Shown: positions 31,028 to 43,090 of the stretch, one piece after another
Layout: every line of letters begins with the position of its first letter
Numbering within the stretch: the stretch's first letter is position 1
DNA from: Brienomyrus brachyistius
Lineage: Eukaryota > Chordata > Actinopteri > Osteoglossiformes > Mormyridae
Length of the DNA stretch: 64,000 nucleotides
Reading direction: 5' to 3'
Assembly: GCF_023856365.1 (NCBI RefSeq)
Contig: NC_064541.1
Location: 23,786,214-23,850,213, forward strand
Translations under genes and position numbers: made by a program
Notes under the pieces: generated by a model
Database searches by the model: none
Told to the model about the DNA's origin: nothing
What the model saw: only the letters and a program-made list of their open reading frames with translations

Positions 31028-32279
31028 TTTTAAGATGATGTGAAGGGGATATGGAGCTCTATTACAAGCAATACAAAATATTTATTACAAGCAATGCAAA
31101 ATAACCTTGCATTAAAATCAATACCATGATTTTATTACAAGCAATACAAAATAACCTTGCATTAAATTCAATACCAACACATTGGATGAAAGGCAATGCA
31201 AAATAGTCCCGTATCACAAATGATATCTAATAATTATAGTTATATACGTATATCATTAACAAGAATATCACTGCCAATACAAGAGATCATAGGTATATAT
31301 AAAAAGTGATAAAAAGCATGCATACATAGGAAGTGCAAATTGATATTATAGTTATTGTGATAATTGATTGAATCAACACGTTGACACTGCAAAGCTATTC
31401 ACACTCGGACGTGCCATCATCACCTACCCTCACTCTTAGACTGGGGAGCCCTTTTCAGTCCTGACAGGAGACCAACACGTAAGTCTCGAGAAAGTGCCGG
31501 GTTATGCGCACTCTATCCCACGGCTGAACTCCAAGCAACACTGAGATCTCCCCTATCCTTTATACAAAATTTTAGGCATTACATGTGGGCAGGGGACGAG
31601 CTGGCCAGGCTCACCCCCCTCCCCAGGCAATGCATTCTCAAATTTCCAATTTTGTCCGAGCAATGCTGCCTGCAGTTTCAATTGGAAAGTTTCTATAATC
31701 AATGTATCCCCTCCTCCTAAGGATGGGAGTATGTAAGCATTCTACAGACACTGACTAACTAGGTGCAGTTCCCAAAATAATTAAACAATTATCCTTGAGC
31801 AGTGCTTTCCCTTCCCATGAAGTTAAGGCTGGTGTCTCATACACTGACCAGTGGCGTACAAAACATACTGAGCAACACCTTTCCATGTCTTTAGCAAGCC
31901 CTTCCAAAACCTTAGGAAACATGGTAAGCGTCCTTGAATAGGGTAAGCATGCCAGAACCAGGATTCTTTCACATAAGATCAAGGATTCTTTCACATAAGA
32001 TAAGGATACTCTGAAAACAGTCATTTGTGAAAAACAAGTTATATAAGTGATCTGAAAGAGAGGAAAAAAACATGTTTATGCAGTTTAACCTTAATACAAT
32101 AATATTATAGGTGAATCATGGACGACGTATCTGAATCTCAGGATGATCAGTCCATTCACGATTAGAATCAATCCACACCTCAATCACCTCATATGTATGT
32201 CTGTAACAGGAGGACTATGATAAATTCTAGGCAGCGTAGTCGTCCGCGAATTCGTCCTAATACACCTCCCGAAAATTGA
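31028..32279 (+). mobile_element. LTR plus leader of an LTR retroelement, copy A
   Basis: The region from TGTTTTAAGATGATGTG (31028) to about 32275 is repeated in inverted orientation at 54220-55165. Promoter-like TTATATAAG lies at about 32038-32046, and the likely LTR end is around 32100-32111, followed by an ATG at 32118. Copy A contains about 325 bp (31066-31395) where copy B has only about 40 bp. That stretch holds a tandem of ATTACAAGCAATACAAAATA. I could not fix exact LTR boundaries, a primer site or a target duplication. The internal coding region and any 3' LTR are missing. Confidence 0.6.
32118..32279 (+). pseudogene. Start of a gag-like frame downstream of LTR copy A
   Basis: Reads MDDVSESQDDQSIHD, then TAG, then NQSTPQSPHM and, further on, an Arg/Ser-rich stretch ending with TGA at 32277. 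An acidic then basic low-complexity leader directly after an LTR suggests the N-terminus of a gag-type protein. Copy B conserves sequence over the same stretch. The fragment is broken and too short for a firm family call. Confidence 0.35.
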
Positions 32280-33890
32280 CGTGAACAACGTCCACAGGAT
32301 TGTCAACCGCTGTTCATCTGCACCCGGTTGCTAGCGTGAAAAAGGATTTAAACTGTACATATCCAGTTACATCCACAACTTTGAAGGTGAGTAGTATCGA
32401 TAGCTAATGTTACTTCAGCTGTTAACAGCTAGCTCAGCTGTTAACGTTAAACAGCAGCTAAGTATATTACTAATATCAAATCGTGACAATGTTACAACAT
32501 ACTATATTAGTGTTATTAAACACCTTGTTATGTTGGTATGATTAGCAACTATTTGTGTTTATTTTAATTTGGGTTCGTATTTCCCCTCAGTGTCCAAGAA
32601 AGATCCATTGACAGGTGTAGTGTGTGTGAGGGCGTTATGTTATCTGTCAACAGACAGATCAAAACCACCTCACAGTTTAAGTGTATGATGAGTGTAGGGT
32701 AAAGATAGCGTTAAGACAGCCACCCATGTTCCTAGGTTAATCGTGTTCTTTTGGTTCTTTGCTCTAGGTTAAGCATGTTCATTTGGTTGGCCATGTTCCC
32801 TGTTCACATTAAAAATGACCAGTGTATGCTTAGTGCTACGTTACTGCTATGTTCTTACTAACAGCAACCAGTGGTGTAGTATAGCTTGCTTTTCCAGGTA
32901 CACTGAGCATCCCAGGTAGGTGAAACACGTAAGATGGTCTGAGATCATTTTGAATGTGATTATTCTATTTTTTTGTTAAGATCTACTTTAAACATACACT
33001 TTTCGAAACATATTTTCAGTGGTGCTGACAAATTGTAAAAAATCACATTAAACATTTTTAGCCAAGACTTTTGAGCTCTGAAGCTTATAGACATAGGGGC
33101 TGGCTACACAAAGGTGAATGAGACATTCAAAGAATTGTGAGAGGTTTGATTACTAAAGTGTTACAACTTTGAAGTGACTTTGGAGCCACCACACCTTTGC
33201 ATACTGTCAATGGCCCATCAGTCTGGAATGTCTGTCACTGCTCCGCACACCAATCAGTTTGGAAAGGCAGTGTGAATTTTACAGTTGCTTTGAAGTTGCT
33301 TTCTCAAAACTCTTCATACAGTCACCACAACATTAGTTTATGTAGGCTTACGTTAAAATGCTTATGTTAAGCATTTTGCTTTGCTTTCATACAAAATGCA
33401 ATCAATAACTAAATGCTTAAAAAATCATGGATTCCTGTCTAAATTAAAATTTAAATTTTCAGAGGCCATTTTGGACATAAGTACATACTGACCCTAAAAC
33501 TGCCACTAAAACAGTCAAAACTGAAATATGTCATTTTGCTAAATTACTATCAAGACCCTTTCTAAAATAGATTGTAAAAACCACATAAAATAAACAAATT
33601 ATGTTAATTGACACAAGTCAAACAATGAATCGTGTATGCCAAGATATTTCTCCAGAGCAATGCAATGAGTATGTGAAGAGATAGTACCGCAGATTCTACT
33701 CTGTCTTAGCAATTGAAAAAAACTGTAAGAAAAGACACAATACTAGCCTTTTTGCAGTTTATAACATGCAACAGATTAAATGTTGATGTATAAAATGTGC
33801 AATCACATTATATTACAGGAATAATACAAAACAATAAATGAATATTAGAACAACAAATTAGTTAGCTATTAGTTGCTGAGCTATTAGTTA
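32280..33890. other. No recognisable gene
   Basis: AT-rich sequence with no motif recognised. Confidence 0.5.
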
Positions 33891-33963
33891 AGTTCTCCTC
33901 AAACGAGCTTGATGGGCCGAATGGCCTCCTCTCGTTTGTAAATTTCTTATGTTCTTATGTTTT
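33891..33963 (+). repeat. CR1-type LINE 3' end
   Basis: GAGCTATTAGTTAAGTTCTC, GAGCTTGATGGGCCGAATGG and CTCGTTTGTAAATTTCTTAT are followed by the octamer tail TTCTTATG repeated. The same end terminates the longer CR1 fragment at 53590-54178 and, inverted, lies inside the solo LTR at 63391-63534. Confidence 0.7.
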
Positions 33964-34462
33964 TATGTAAATTGTCACTCCTGATCAGGCTGCCAAGCTT
34001 CAAAACGGTGGGTTATGCTGAAAAGCCAGGTTCGTGCCAGGAACCCAACTAGTTTAAATGAACTAGAAATTCTGCAAAGAAGAGTGGTCAAATATTCAGC
34101 CAGAATTATGCCAGAGGCTTGCTAATGGCTACCAAAAGATTCTGGTCGATACCTGTTGTATGTAAACTTGTGACCACAACTAAAATGTGTTTTTGTAAAG
34201 AAAGCGCCATCTCATGGTAACACCCTGCAAGTGAGTAAATGGCCGGGTTTAGATGAGAATTTAGGCACACCCCCAGAAGGAGGGGGGCTACTCCCTTTGG
34301 CTGGCTTTTGGCAGTTGGCTGGCAACCGGCAGGCAGCCGGCTGGGAGGGGAAAATTGAAGTGGCTGCATCTGATCAACAGATCTACAGATCAACTCCATC
34401 AACAAAACCAGTTTTTTTTCGTAGCCAAGATAAATAACTATTTACCAAGGAAAAATTTTGAG
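33964..34462. other. No recognisable gene
   Basis: No motif recognised. Confidence 0.45.
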
Positions 34463-35085
34463 AAAGTCATTCATGCTTTCATCTCCTCACACTAAGATTA
34501 TTGTACTTCATTATTTGTGGGTTTAAAACGATCATCTCTATGCCGTTTGCAGCTAGGACATAATGGAGCTGCTCGTCTATTCACAGGAAAGAAAACATGA
34601 TCATATAACCGTGGTACTGGCATCTCTACATTGGCTTTCTGTTCAATTCAGAATTGATTTAAAAATATTGTTTCTTGTTTTTAAGGTTCTAAATGGGCTG
34701 GCACTCCCTTATTTGTCGACGCTCTTTCACTTTCATACTGTAGTACAAGCATTAAGGTCAGCCAACCAGCTGGTGTTAGTAGTACAGGATAGTAGGTTCA
34801 GGAGACCGTACTTTTGCAGTGCCAGTTCCAAAGCTGGAGATTACAACGGCCAGTCCTTAGATAAGTTTAAATATCTGTTAAAGACTCACTTTTTTCATTA
34901 GCTTTTAACCTGAGTTTTGGCCGATGTGTAGACATTTTACTTAATTTTCATTACTTAATTTCATTTTTATTTTATCTATGTTATATTTCAACTGGTTTGA
35001 ATGTTCAGCAGTTTGATCAACCTCGGTTGTTAGAAATGTGCTTTATAAATAAATTTGACCTAGACCTTGACCTTTGATCTTGTTT
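34463..35085 (+). pseudogene. L2-like LINE 3' fragment (reverse transcriptase C-terminus)
   Basis: Translation shows KVIHAFISS near 34463, then HDHITVVLASLHWLSVQFRI, LKILFLVFKVLNGLALPYLS and FKYLLKTHFFH. This is the conserved C-terminal part of L2-type reverse transcriptases and parallels HITPVLSSLHWLPV in the intact copy at 21.8 kb. It is followed by a LINE-like end GTGCTTTATAAATAAATTTG. It has stops and diverges from the intact copy, so it is an older, 5'-truncated copy of a related family. Confidence 0.7.
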
Positions 35086-35099
35086 TAGGCATATGTACT

Positions 35100-35935
35100 G
35101 TAACCAACCTCCCCAGTCGAGATCACAAGAAGAAACTTGACCGAAAGGAGTTACATTATGAAAAAACTTAGAACGGTGGAGAAAGAACCAAAAAACCTCT
35201 AAACAAACTTGTGAACTTCAAGATCAAGTTACACCATCAAGAGAAATTTGAATGAAAATGGGCTAAATGGCATGAGACCCAGGGAAACCTATTTTCTCAA
35301 ATTGAAAAATAAAAAAGCTTGTCAGTTTACAAGCCACAGTCCTTCCAGGACAATGTTCTATGGACTGATGAAACTAAATTGGAGCTTTTTGGTAAATCAC
35401 AGCAACTGTATGTTCACAGGAAAAAGCACGAGACATACACGGAAAACACCACCATAACCGCAGTGAAACATGCAGGCAGTTCGGTGATGTTTTGGACATG
35501 CTTCACTGCCTCTGAATCTGTGCATCTTGAAAGTGCGTTGCAGAATGCGATCACAGGAATATCGAACCATTTTGGAACACAAGGTACTGCCTGGTGTCAG
35601 GAAGTTGTCTCTCAGTCGCAGGGCATAGGTCATCCAGGAGGATGATGACCCAAAACACACCTCAAGAACAACCCAAAAATGGATGGCAGGCAAACATTGG
35701 ACCAAGTGGCCTACAATGAGTTCTGATTTGAATCTGATTGAACAGAAAGAGCTGAAATGGGCAGTTTTCAATAGGCACTCATCAAACCTGAGAGAACTGG
35801 ATCAGTTCGCTCAAGAAGAGTGGGACAAGCTACCTGTCAAGAAGTACTCATTCAGAGTACAGAAGGTGTTTGATAGCTGTTATTGCTTCCAAAGGGTGAG
35901 GTACAAAATATTAAGTTATGGCTAATAATACTTGT
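35100..35935 (+). pseudogene. Tc1-like transposase relic, 5'-truncated
   Basis: The DNA-binding domain is lacking. The catalytic part shows NVLWTDETKLELFGKSQQLY (first D), TAVKHAGSSVMFWTCFTASE, then in another frame EDDDPKHTSRTTQKWMAG (second D). The third block is eroded to WPTMSSDLNLIEQKELKWAV, and the tail ends LDQFAQEEWDKLPV. Frameshifts separate these blocks. It is a different Tc1 family from those at 4.1, 16.1 and 61.5 kb. No inverted ends were identified. Confidence 0.75.
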
Positions 35936-36284
35936 GTCCAAGTTATTTTCATTTGTTTTCTTTTTTAGAATGACTTGGAATGTGTTGGAAATCAAATACT
36001 ACTCTGTTCTATTAACTGTGAAAATGACTAATGGGTTGAATAAAGAACATATTTCTGGTTCAGCTTTGTTCAGAGGTATTAGGTTTGTTAGAAAGGAAGT
36101 GGGTACCAACATAATTTCACACATCTGTAAATTCATGTAGACTGTAATTAGATGGGTGAGTGGGGAGGACAAATTTTGTGGGGTCCCCTCAGTAAACTTT
36201 GCATGATCACATTGGTTGTGGAAAAGGGGCACTTAGAACATCAAAGAAAGGTACTTTCAATCACAGAAAAGCAGTATATTCCTG

Positions 36285-36425
36285 GACTAGACTACTGTTA
36301 CTGTCTGTTATCTGGCTGCTCAAATGCCCTCCTAAGATGCTTCAGCTGATGCAAAATGCTGAAGCTGCATTAGTTACTACAAGTAAAATATATAACATCC
36401 AACACTGTTCTCAAAACACGGAGTA
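36285..36425 (+). pseudogene. Small L2-like LINE fragment
   Basis: Reads PGLDYCYCLLSGCSNALL then LQLMQNAEAALVTTSK across a frame change. It matches the LDYCNALLSG...LQMVQNAAARVLTNTKK segment of the intact L2 copy in this window. Confidence 0.6.
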
Positions 36426-36444
36426 AAATAAAACATAGTGCTTC

Positions 36445-37100
36445 TCACCTAGAACCTGAATCAGACTTGCAATAATGTGCCTTTTCTTGGGTGCTCCCAG
36501 CCCACTTGGCAACAGTCTTGGTAAAATGTCTTTGATGACTGCATATCACTTGGACATTTAGGCCTAGTGCCAAGAACCCTTTCTGACAGTTGCAGGTGGG
36601 ATTCAAGGAGCTGCAAATATGCATAGGCTTGAGGGTTGCCATGTGTGACTCCAATTGAATGAAAAGCGAATTTAGTGTCATGCAAGGCACCCCCTCCTGC
36701 AGAACATTGTATGTAGTAGTGTATTTGGGCCAACAGAAATGTGATCAATGCATGCACAGTTGCAGGACACAACAGCCTTGCTGAGGCCATGTGCATTTGT
36801 AGGTCTGCAGGAATCCACAAGTGGTACAGACGCATAGAGCTGTCAGAAACTGCATGGTGCACTAGGGGCAAAATTCCAGTGTGCTCCTCTTTTGAATTTA
36901 TCCTGCACCAGACCAAGGAGGCTCACTATTCCACCCCAGGCCAGCCTGCATTTTTCTGTGAATTGTTTACTGAGATGGACCATAATGTTCATGGCCACCC
37001 ACAGAAGCAGCTTAGCATTGTCTAAAATGCTGCTGACTTTTGACTTGCACAATTCTCTATCTTTGCTGGTCATGAGGGGCGATTCATCTTTTCAATTCAA
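36445..37100 (-). pseudogene. PIF/Harbinger-type transposase relic
   Basis: On the minus strand one frame reads NPTCNCQKGFLALGLNVQVI, CSHQRHFTKTVAKWAGSTQE. This matches the core of HARBI1-like nucleases, where an N-x-K-x-x-H/F-x-x-N-V-Q-x-x-C-D motif is followed by VAKWPGSxHD. In this copy CD reads CS and HD reads QE, so catalytic acidic positions are lost. Upstream minus-strand sequence (to about 37100) keeps only vague similarity. Termini and the usual MADF/Myb partner gene were not found. Confidence 0.55.
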
Positions 37101-37119
37101 AAGAGGTGACTGAACAAAT

Positions 37120-38963
37120 AGCAAGTTTGATTGGCTAGCTCATTATACAGCCTACCAGGGTTGTTCATAATTTATGAATTGAATTTTGAATTGACTTGGC
37201 TGCACCCTGTAAAATGTTGAAATGGAATAACAGTAAGAAAAATTTTATTCATTTTAATTCAATGTAATCATACAACACATGAATATCATTTCATCTAGCA
37301 AACTGTGAATAATTACATAATGAGTTTCCTTCCATCATAGTAGATGTATAAATTGACCTTATATATGTACTAATTAGTAACTTTATATGTCCATGATTGT
37401 AAGATAAAAAATGTGTAATTGTTTTAGCCTGTTATAACAATATGCATTTGGTTGGTGTCAGCCCATTAATTCCTTTTCCATGGGTATATATTAATTGATC
37501 TTTTATATTTAACTGTTTATGTGTTACCATTTGTGAGGAGTCTGCATGCTGTAGCTTTTCTTGTGAGTGTCGGTTGGATGTCATATGAATAGGGCTGTGG
37601 TAAGGTTAGTTGTATGACTGTATGAAGTGCTCTTTCACCATAGTACACAAAATCACAGTTAAATTATCTATTCGCGACTCTTCAAAATGTGGTATTCAAA
37701 GATGAATAACAGTGACATGCACAGACTTTTCAGGCAGGTGCTCGTACAGGGGGGCATGGCGGACTGGTACATTTGGCTGCCATAAATATTCATCATTGTG
37801 TTGGGGGGGTTAGGGATGGGATTCAGTGTTTGCTGTTTATGTTAACATGCTGTGTAATTCATATTGAAATATTCAGCTGAATTGTTAAAGCTACAGTCAC
37901 ACTATCATGGCTGCGAACTCTCACGCATCTGGCGTGACACTCACGCTTTCTGACTCTTACGCTAATAATTTATATTATTCCATTATGAAACTAAAAATAG
38001 CTGCATCAAAAGCATTGGGGTAGTTTTCAAACCCTACTATTTGCAGATTACATACTTGTAAATGAGTGTGCAGACTTGCCATGAATTGAAAATCTCATGC
38101 CAACCACTCTACCAGAGTTGGTGACACTGCCCTATGTATATGAATTCATGTGAAATCAATTCCATTTTAATTCTGCTTCCTTATACTCGGTTTAATTGTG
38201 ATTTTGCACTGTGTTTTCATAATTTATGAATTGAATTTGATTTTCAAGGTCATGTTCTGAAAGGTCAACAACCCTGTTATGTACTCAAATTGCATACAGG
38301 TGTTACAACAATGAGCCCCTTCGGTGCTATTTTATAGTCTACATTATAGTTTTATATTGCACTTCTAACCTCGTATTGTATCACCAGCATCATTGTGTTG
38401 TCCAAAAAGAACATCAGTGTGGCCGATCTCTGTCTCTGTAACACAACAGCAAGCAAAAGATCAAATAGAGGATGATGCAGAAAATAATGAGTGGATCAGA
38501 GCACTCTTAAATCTATGAATGAGATAAACTACTTTAGTTAAGAAGGGTTTCTGGAAATGCCTGCTAATTAACGATTGATCTTAAGTACGTGATAACAAAC
38601 TAATTAGTCTTATATACCTTTCTGGAAAGTCTGGGCAACTGGCACGGACAATGTGCCCCTGTTTCCCAATCTGGGAAATGGAGACTCAGCCAGCCCCTCC
38701 CTTGGGCCCCAGCCAATACCACTGACCAAACTGGGATCCTGTACCGGGTTAATGTTGACCTTGGACTGAGGCATGGGCCCATGGAGCTGGAATCAGGGCA
38801 AGGCCCAGAGGTCCTCCGGCAGAGCGTCCTCTAGGTTGACGCAACCTGGCCAGGCAAGTCAACTAGGGAGCAACAGGTCATCAGGGCCACATCAGGGAGG
38901 AGACAGGAGGGTCAGGTAGCCATGGCAGGCAAGAGGTTACATTACCATAGAAACCGTTACAGT
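37120..38963. other. No recognisable gene
   Basis: AT-rich up to 38600, then a GC-richer 350-bp block (about 38610-38940) with CCCAGCCAATACC and AAGGCCCAGAGG-type sequence. I could not place it. No open frame of note. Confidence 0.4.
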
Positions 38964-38965
38964 TA

Positions 38966-40776
38966 CAGTTTTTCTTGATCGCCGTGATGCAATCTCCACA
39001 TCAGAAACGTCATTCTCCTTATTCTTAACAGCAGTAGCACATTTCTCCTCCCATATTAGCATTTGTCATTGTGTTTTACACACTGCTATTGTCTTTACAC
39101 ATACCTGACTATTAAAGACATTTTGTCATTGCGTTAATGCTTTTGTTATCCAACTGTGACAAATCACCAAAACAGTTTGTACTTTTGTCAGTCAGAACTA
39201 CAGATCACTCAATCACCTTAATACTGCCCAGCATCACATTTGTTTTCAATCAAATCACTTTAAACTTTTTTCAAATAAGCATGAAAGAGCAAGGCCAATT
39301 ACACACTGTCAGTGATAGTAGTAACTTACCCTTCAATTGAAAGCAAATAGAAACAGAAGAGGGTTAGTTAACATAAATAGAAACACATGCTATCAATCTT
39401 GTACTGTATCACATGTGCATGTCATGCTTACACAAAAGCATATATTACGCTCATGTTTCATCTAGTGAATACTGCTGAAAACAGAGCAGGAAGAAGGTGT
39501 CCTGCAGGTGCAAGAACCAGGCTTTGTGAGAAGATGTGGTGGCAGAATGTTTGCTATGGCAAGGGGGAGAGCAGCATACAGAACACGAGTAAGAATCAGG
39601 GGTAGAGGGAGAGGAGTGACTAGGTTCCATATGGTTTCTAATGAAATAATGGCGACAATTGTGGACCATGTTATGAACTGTGGCCTAAGTTTGGCTGAAG
39701 CAGGTCGACGGGTTTATTATACGCACATTCAGGAATGAGAACAGGTATCTGATCGCACGTTTTCTGTATGACATGCTACATTTCTGCAGTTTACTGCAAA
39801 TTGAATCTGTGACCTCTGTATCACAAATGATAAATTGATGACCTTTGTATTGTCAAAATAGTACCACTGCCTCATTTTGGTGGGTGAGGGCTGCTTTTGA
39901 CACACGAGCAGCAGATATCAATTGTGGACATGGTGAGAGAAAACAATGCCATTAGGCTAAAACATCTAGCAAGTTGTTGTGGAGGATGATGGATTTTTTC
40001 TCTGTGATTCTCTCTACTTTAAACAGGGTCCTAAAAATACACGTTTCCACAAAACACCAGGTTCCATTTGAGTGGAACAGTGAGAGAGTAAAAGAGCTTA
40101 AACATCGGTATGTACAGGTGAGGATATAGAGATTTTTTTTCTAAGATACACTATTTCAAATGTTTCTAATGCCAGCACTCTTTTTGGATTATGCAGAGTA
40201 TACTTGAGTTAGAGGCCAATGGGACATACACATTTTCTGTATGCGGATGAGGTAGGATTTGACGAGAATAAAGTAAAGAAACATGACAGGAGCATCATAT
40301 GTCAGAGGACTACACTGGTTATGCCAGGCCAACACGGGGGCAACGCCACAATGTGTGCTGCTATTGCTGAACATGGGGTAATTCACCTGCAACATGGACT
40401 GGCTTTTTCAGTCCTTGGATGGGATTTCTACAATGAAAGGCTGATTGTGGGAGCCAACACGTCACTTCATGTGCTAATTCAGGATAATGTAAGTTTTTAC
40501 CACTCCAACAGTGTGAGGAAATGGTTTGAAACCCAACAACAAATGCCCATGGTGTTCCTGCCACTGTATTCACCATTCCTAAATGGAAATGAATGTTTTG
40601 ATTTGCACTCAACTTCTGAAACTTCCACTGGTCAAGTCAAAACCAAACTCTTCACTCAAAACCATGCACTTTCTCTGAAAAATCCTTCAGACACAACAAC
40701 AACACACAAGCTCTCAAAAACACATACACTACAACATAGTCTTATACACTGGTGAGATCAATTCGAAACACTACTG
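38966..40776 (+). mobile_element. Spliced Tc1/IS630-like element, copy A
   Basis: The left end TA/CAGTTTTTCTTGATCGCC (38964 on) and the right end, reversed, TA/CAGTAGTGTTTCGAATTG (to 40778) give TA-flanked CAGT termini enclosing about 1.81 kb. The right end of copy B (CAGTTTTTCTTGATTGC, reversed) is nearly identical to the left end here. Carries the transposase relic at 39508-40620. Confidence 0.6.
39508..40620 (+). pseudogene. Tc1/IS630-like transposase relic with introns, copy A
   Basis: The N-terminus is Arg/Gly-rich (MARGRAAYRTRVRIRGRGRG), followed by the helix-turn-helix VSNEIMATIVDHVMNCGLSL. After RNENR comes GT (GTATCTG), a donor at the same place as in copy B. The next exon continues IVDMVRENNAIRL and, further on, HQVPFEWNSERVKELKHRYV. 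A second GT (GTGAGG) and a later TTATGCAG mark a second intron. The catalytic core has FLYADEVGFDENK (first D), PGQHGGNATMCAAIAEHGVI, LIQDNVSFYHS (second D), and YSPFLNGNECF with the final acidic residue. The late part is open, the early part has stops. Non-functional as it stands. Confidence 0.7.
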
Positions 40777-40907
40777 TAAAAACCAGCAGTGAGTAATGTT
40801 GCTTATGTTGCTTCACAGAAACTGCTTTACAAGATGTTCATATTTGTACATTTTTAAAATTATTTCCTGATGTACTCCACCATACAGAGAACTTCAAAAC
40901 CAATATA

Positions 40908-42758
40908 CAGTGAAGTATAAATGAAAAAGTGAATACAGAAATCAAAGACTTAGTCTGCCACAGCATCTCAGCTCTGGTATGGATCAAGCCAAAAAATCTC
41001 ATCTACATCACAGGCAATATTAGTCCTAGCCAGGCAGTGAGGGAAAAACCTCTTTGCATGTCTTATCCACTCCTGACAGGCCACAACTGAGATGTCTGAA
41101 CAGGCCTCTTCCATAGCCTGAAGGAAGTAAACACTAATGTAGGGGTCTCGGTCCTAAGCCTTCCACTGCCATGTTGAAAAAAAAAATCCTCTATAAGGTT
41201 TAAAAAGGAAGAACATGGTGACAAAAAGACGTTAGAGAATCTTGAGTTATTGGTGAACCAGTTACGGACCAGGGCAGCCCGATGGAATCTGACGTTGTCC
41301 CAGATGATGTCATAGCGAGCCTATTCTGGTTTTGCTGGCTCTAGCTAATAGACATGGTCTCTTAGACTATCAAAGAAGGCAAGGAGGAGCATGGTGTTAT
41401 AGGGCCCAATAACAGGATGGAGGTGGAGGACTCCTCGGTGGCTGATGGCAGCACACATAGTGACATTCCCTACTCTCTGGCCGGGGACATTCACTATAGC
41501 CCAACGATCAATTATGTTCCTCCCCCTTCTCATTTTGGTCAGGTTAAATCCTGCCTCATCAATAAAGATGAGCTCATGAATAACAGGTCAACCTTTAATT
41601 TCAAAAGATTCTCTGTAGAAATACAGTGGAGTACACATTTCAAAAAGAGAAGACTCAAATAAATGCTTCACACAAAATGAGAACTCATACTTGTACATAT
41701 TCCTGGTGCTGGTCTTTGACCATGTCAGAATTTCTTTTGAAGGGAACACGGTATGCCTGTTCTTGACCTGTTCTTTTGGAGTGTATGCGGTCGATTGTAA
41801 AGATGCCGACCATGTCTATCCCTCCAATATTGTTGGTCTTCAATCACTCGTTGAATCTCTCGGAGGCGGGTAATATTGTTGGTAATAACAATATTCACAA
41901 TCTTGCTCTTCTGCTCCTCTGAAAACAGCCTTTGCTTTCCTCCACCAGGTGGTCGTCTCTCAGTCTTACGAAAACAAAAGTACTGATGTAACTGTACATG
42001 TCCATTTTTTGGTACAAAATAGGAGCATACAGTAAGACATTTCTGTGACTGGATATAATTTAATGTATTTCTGAAAACATATACTGTAGTGCTATAGAGC
42101 ATGCATCTACAGTCACTGTAATGTGTTGTAAAAGCACAAGTTACAGTAGAGAGCAGTATGTAAAACACCTACCTATTTTCCTCTCTGAAGGAAAATATTA
42201 CAGAGGCAACGGTGAAGCAGCTCAGATTTAGCTGCATTTGTAGCCCAGTCTCTCTCATTGACATACCATGGACAAGGACATGGCCAACAAGAGTGGCACG
42301 AATTTCACTTGTCTCCTTGGTCTCTCCCTTCTTCCCCGTCCTCATCCTTGCCCTCATCCTCATCCTTTCTAGATCCATTTTTCCAAAATTAAGTGATCTG
42401 ACCCAAGGCTCTTTTATCTAACTATTGAAGGTTCTGATTGGTGTGTGAACAATTTTGACTCTTTGTGTTTCCATCCAGATAATTATGTGCTAATTGGGTT
42501 CAAGCTGTGCCGATTTGAGTGAAGAATATTGACTGCAAGTGCTTTGTAAATGAGCACATGGTTTAGGCAATGACAATTGAAGGGATTTGTGTGTAGAGTT
42601 TTGCTCTAACAGTTCAACAAATCTGGATCATCTGTCATGACACGGGAAATAGTGTTTATAGTTTAGGTAAATGGGTGTATTTTTGGTAGTGGGTGTAATG
42701 ATTTTAGAAATTTAGCTCATAAGCCTAGTAATAGTGTTCAAGCAATCAAGAAAAACTG
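40908..42758 (-). mobile_element. Spliced Tc1/IS630-like element, copy B (inverted)
   Basis: The left end TA/CAGTGAAG (40906 on) and the right end GCAATCAAGAAAAACTG/TA (to 42760) enclose 1.85 kb, nearly the length of copy A. Only about 130 bp separates the two copies, which are in opposite orientation. Whether they inserted independently or form one compound unit is open. Confidence 0.6.
40968..42378 (-). pseudogene. Tc1/IS630-like transposase relic with intron, copy B
   Basis: Minus strand, from MDLERMRMRARMRTGKKGE and the helix-turn-helix region SEIRATLVGHVLVHGMSMRE, FTVASVIFSFREENR. A donor (AATAG/GTAGGT) follows directly. The next exon begins ERRPPGGGKQRLFSEEQKSK and IVNIVITNNITRLREIQRVI. 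The core includes MRRGRNIIDRWAIVNVPGQR and VGNVTMCAAISHRGVLHLHP. The C-terminus reads IACDVDEIFWLDPYQS before a stop near 40968. Frameshifts and stops are present. The intron after REENR is shared with copy A. Confidence 0.7.
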
Positions 42759-42833
42759 TAAAAGAAATAATTATCTGTAGTGCTATTTGTTAACATGACA
42801 AATTTGCCAGTCCTAAAAATGACAAATATTTAT

Positions 42834-43090
42834 ATAGGGATGGTGCAGTGGTTAGCACTGTTGTCTCACATCTCTACGAGCTTGCATGTTCTCTCAGTAT
42901 CATCAAGGGGTCTCTATTGGGCACTCCAGTTTCCCCCTCAATCCAAAATAATGCTAAGGTTATAGGTGTGAATGCATGTGGGAATGGTCAGTGATTATGT
43001 CCTGCGATGGATTGGTGCCTCATCCTGGGATATTCACTGCCTTGTTCCTGTACTTTCTTCAGGCTTCATACCTTCGTGACCTTGCATAGG
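42834..43090 (+). mobile_element. tRNA-derived SINE, diverged copy
   Basis: GGTGCAGTGGTTAGCACTGT is an RNA polymerase III box A-like head. The body (CTCCAGTTTCCCCCTCAATC, CCTGCGATGGATTGGTGCCT) matches the SINEs at 44367, 52044 and 62264, but with many changes and a lost box B. The oldest of the four copies. Confidence 0.65.

Noticed and set aside
31755..32024. 89-codon minus-strand frame in LTR copy A
   Set aside because: It lies antisense within a repeated LTR and is not preserved in copy B.
36461..36916. 151-codon minus-strand frame as a new gene
   Set aside because: The neighbouring frame carries the Harbinger nuclease motif, so this is an alternate frame of that relic.
38990..39360. Start of a host gene upstream of 39508
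   Set aside because: The region lies inside a TA-flanked transposon; the coding that follows is a transposase.
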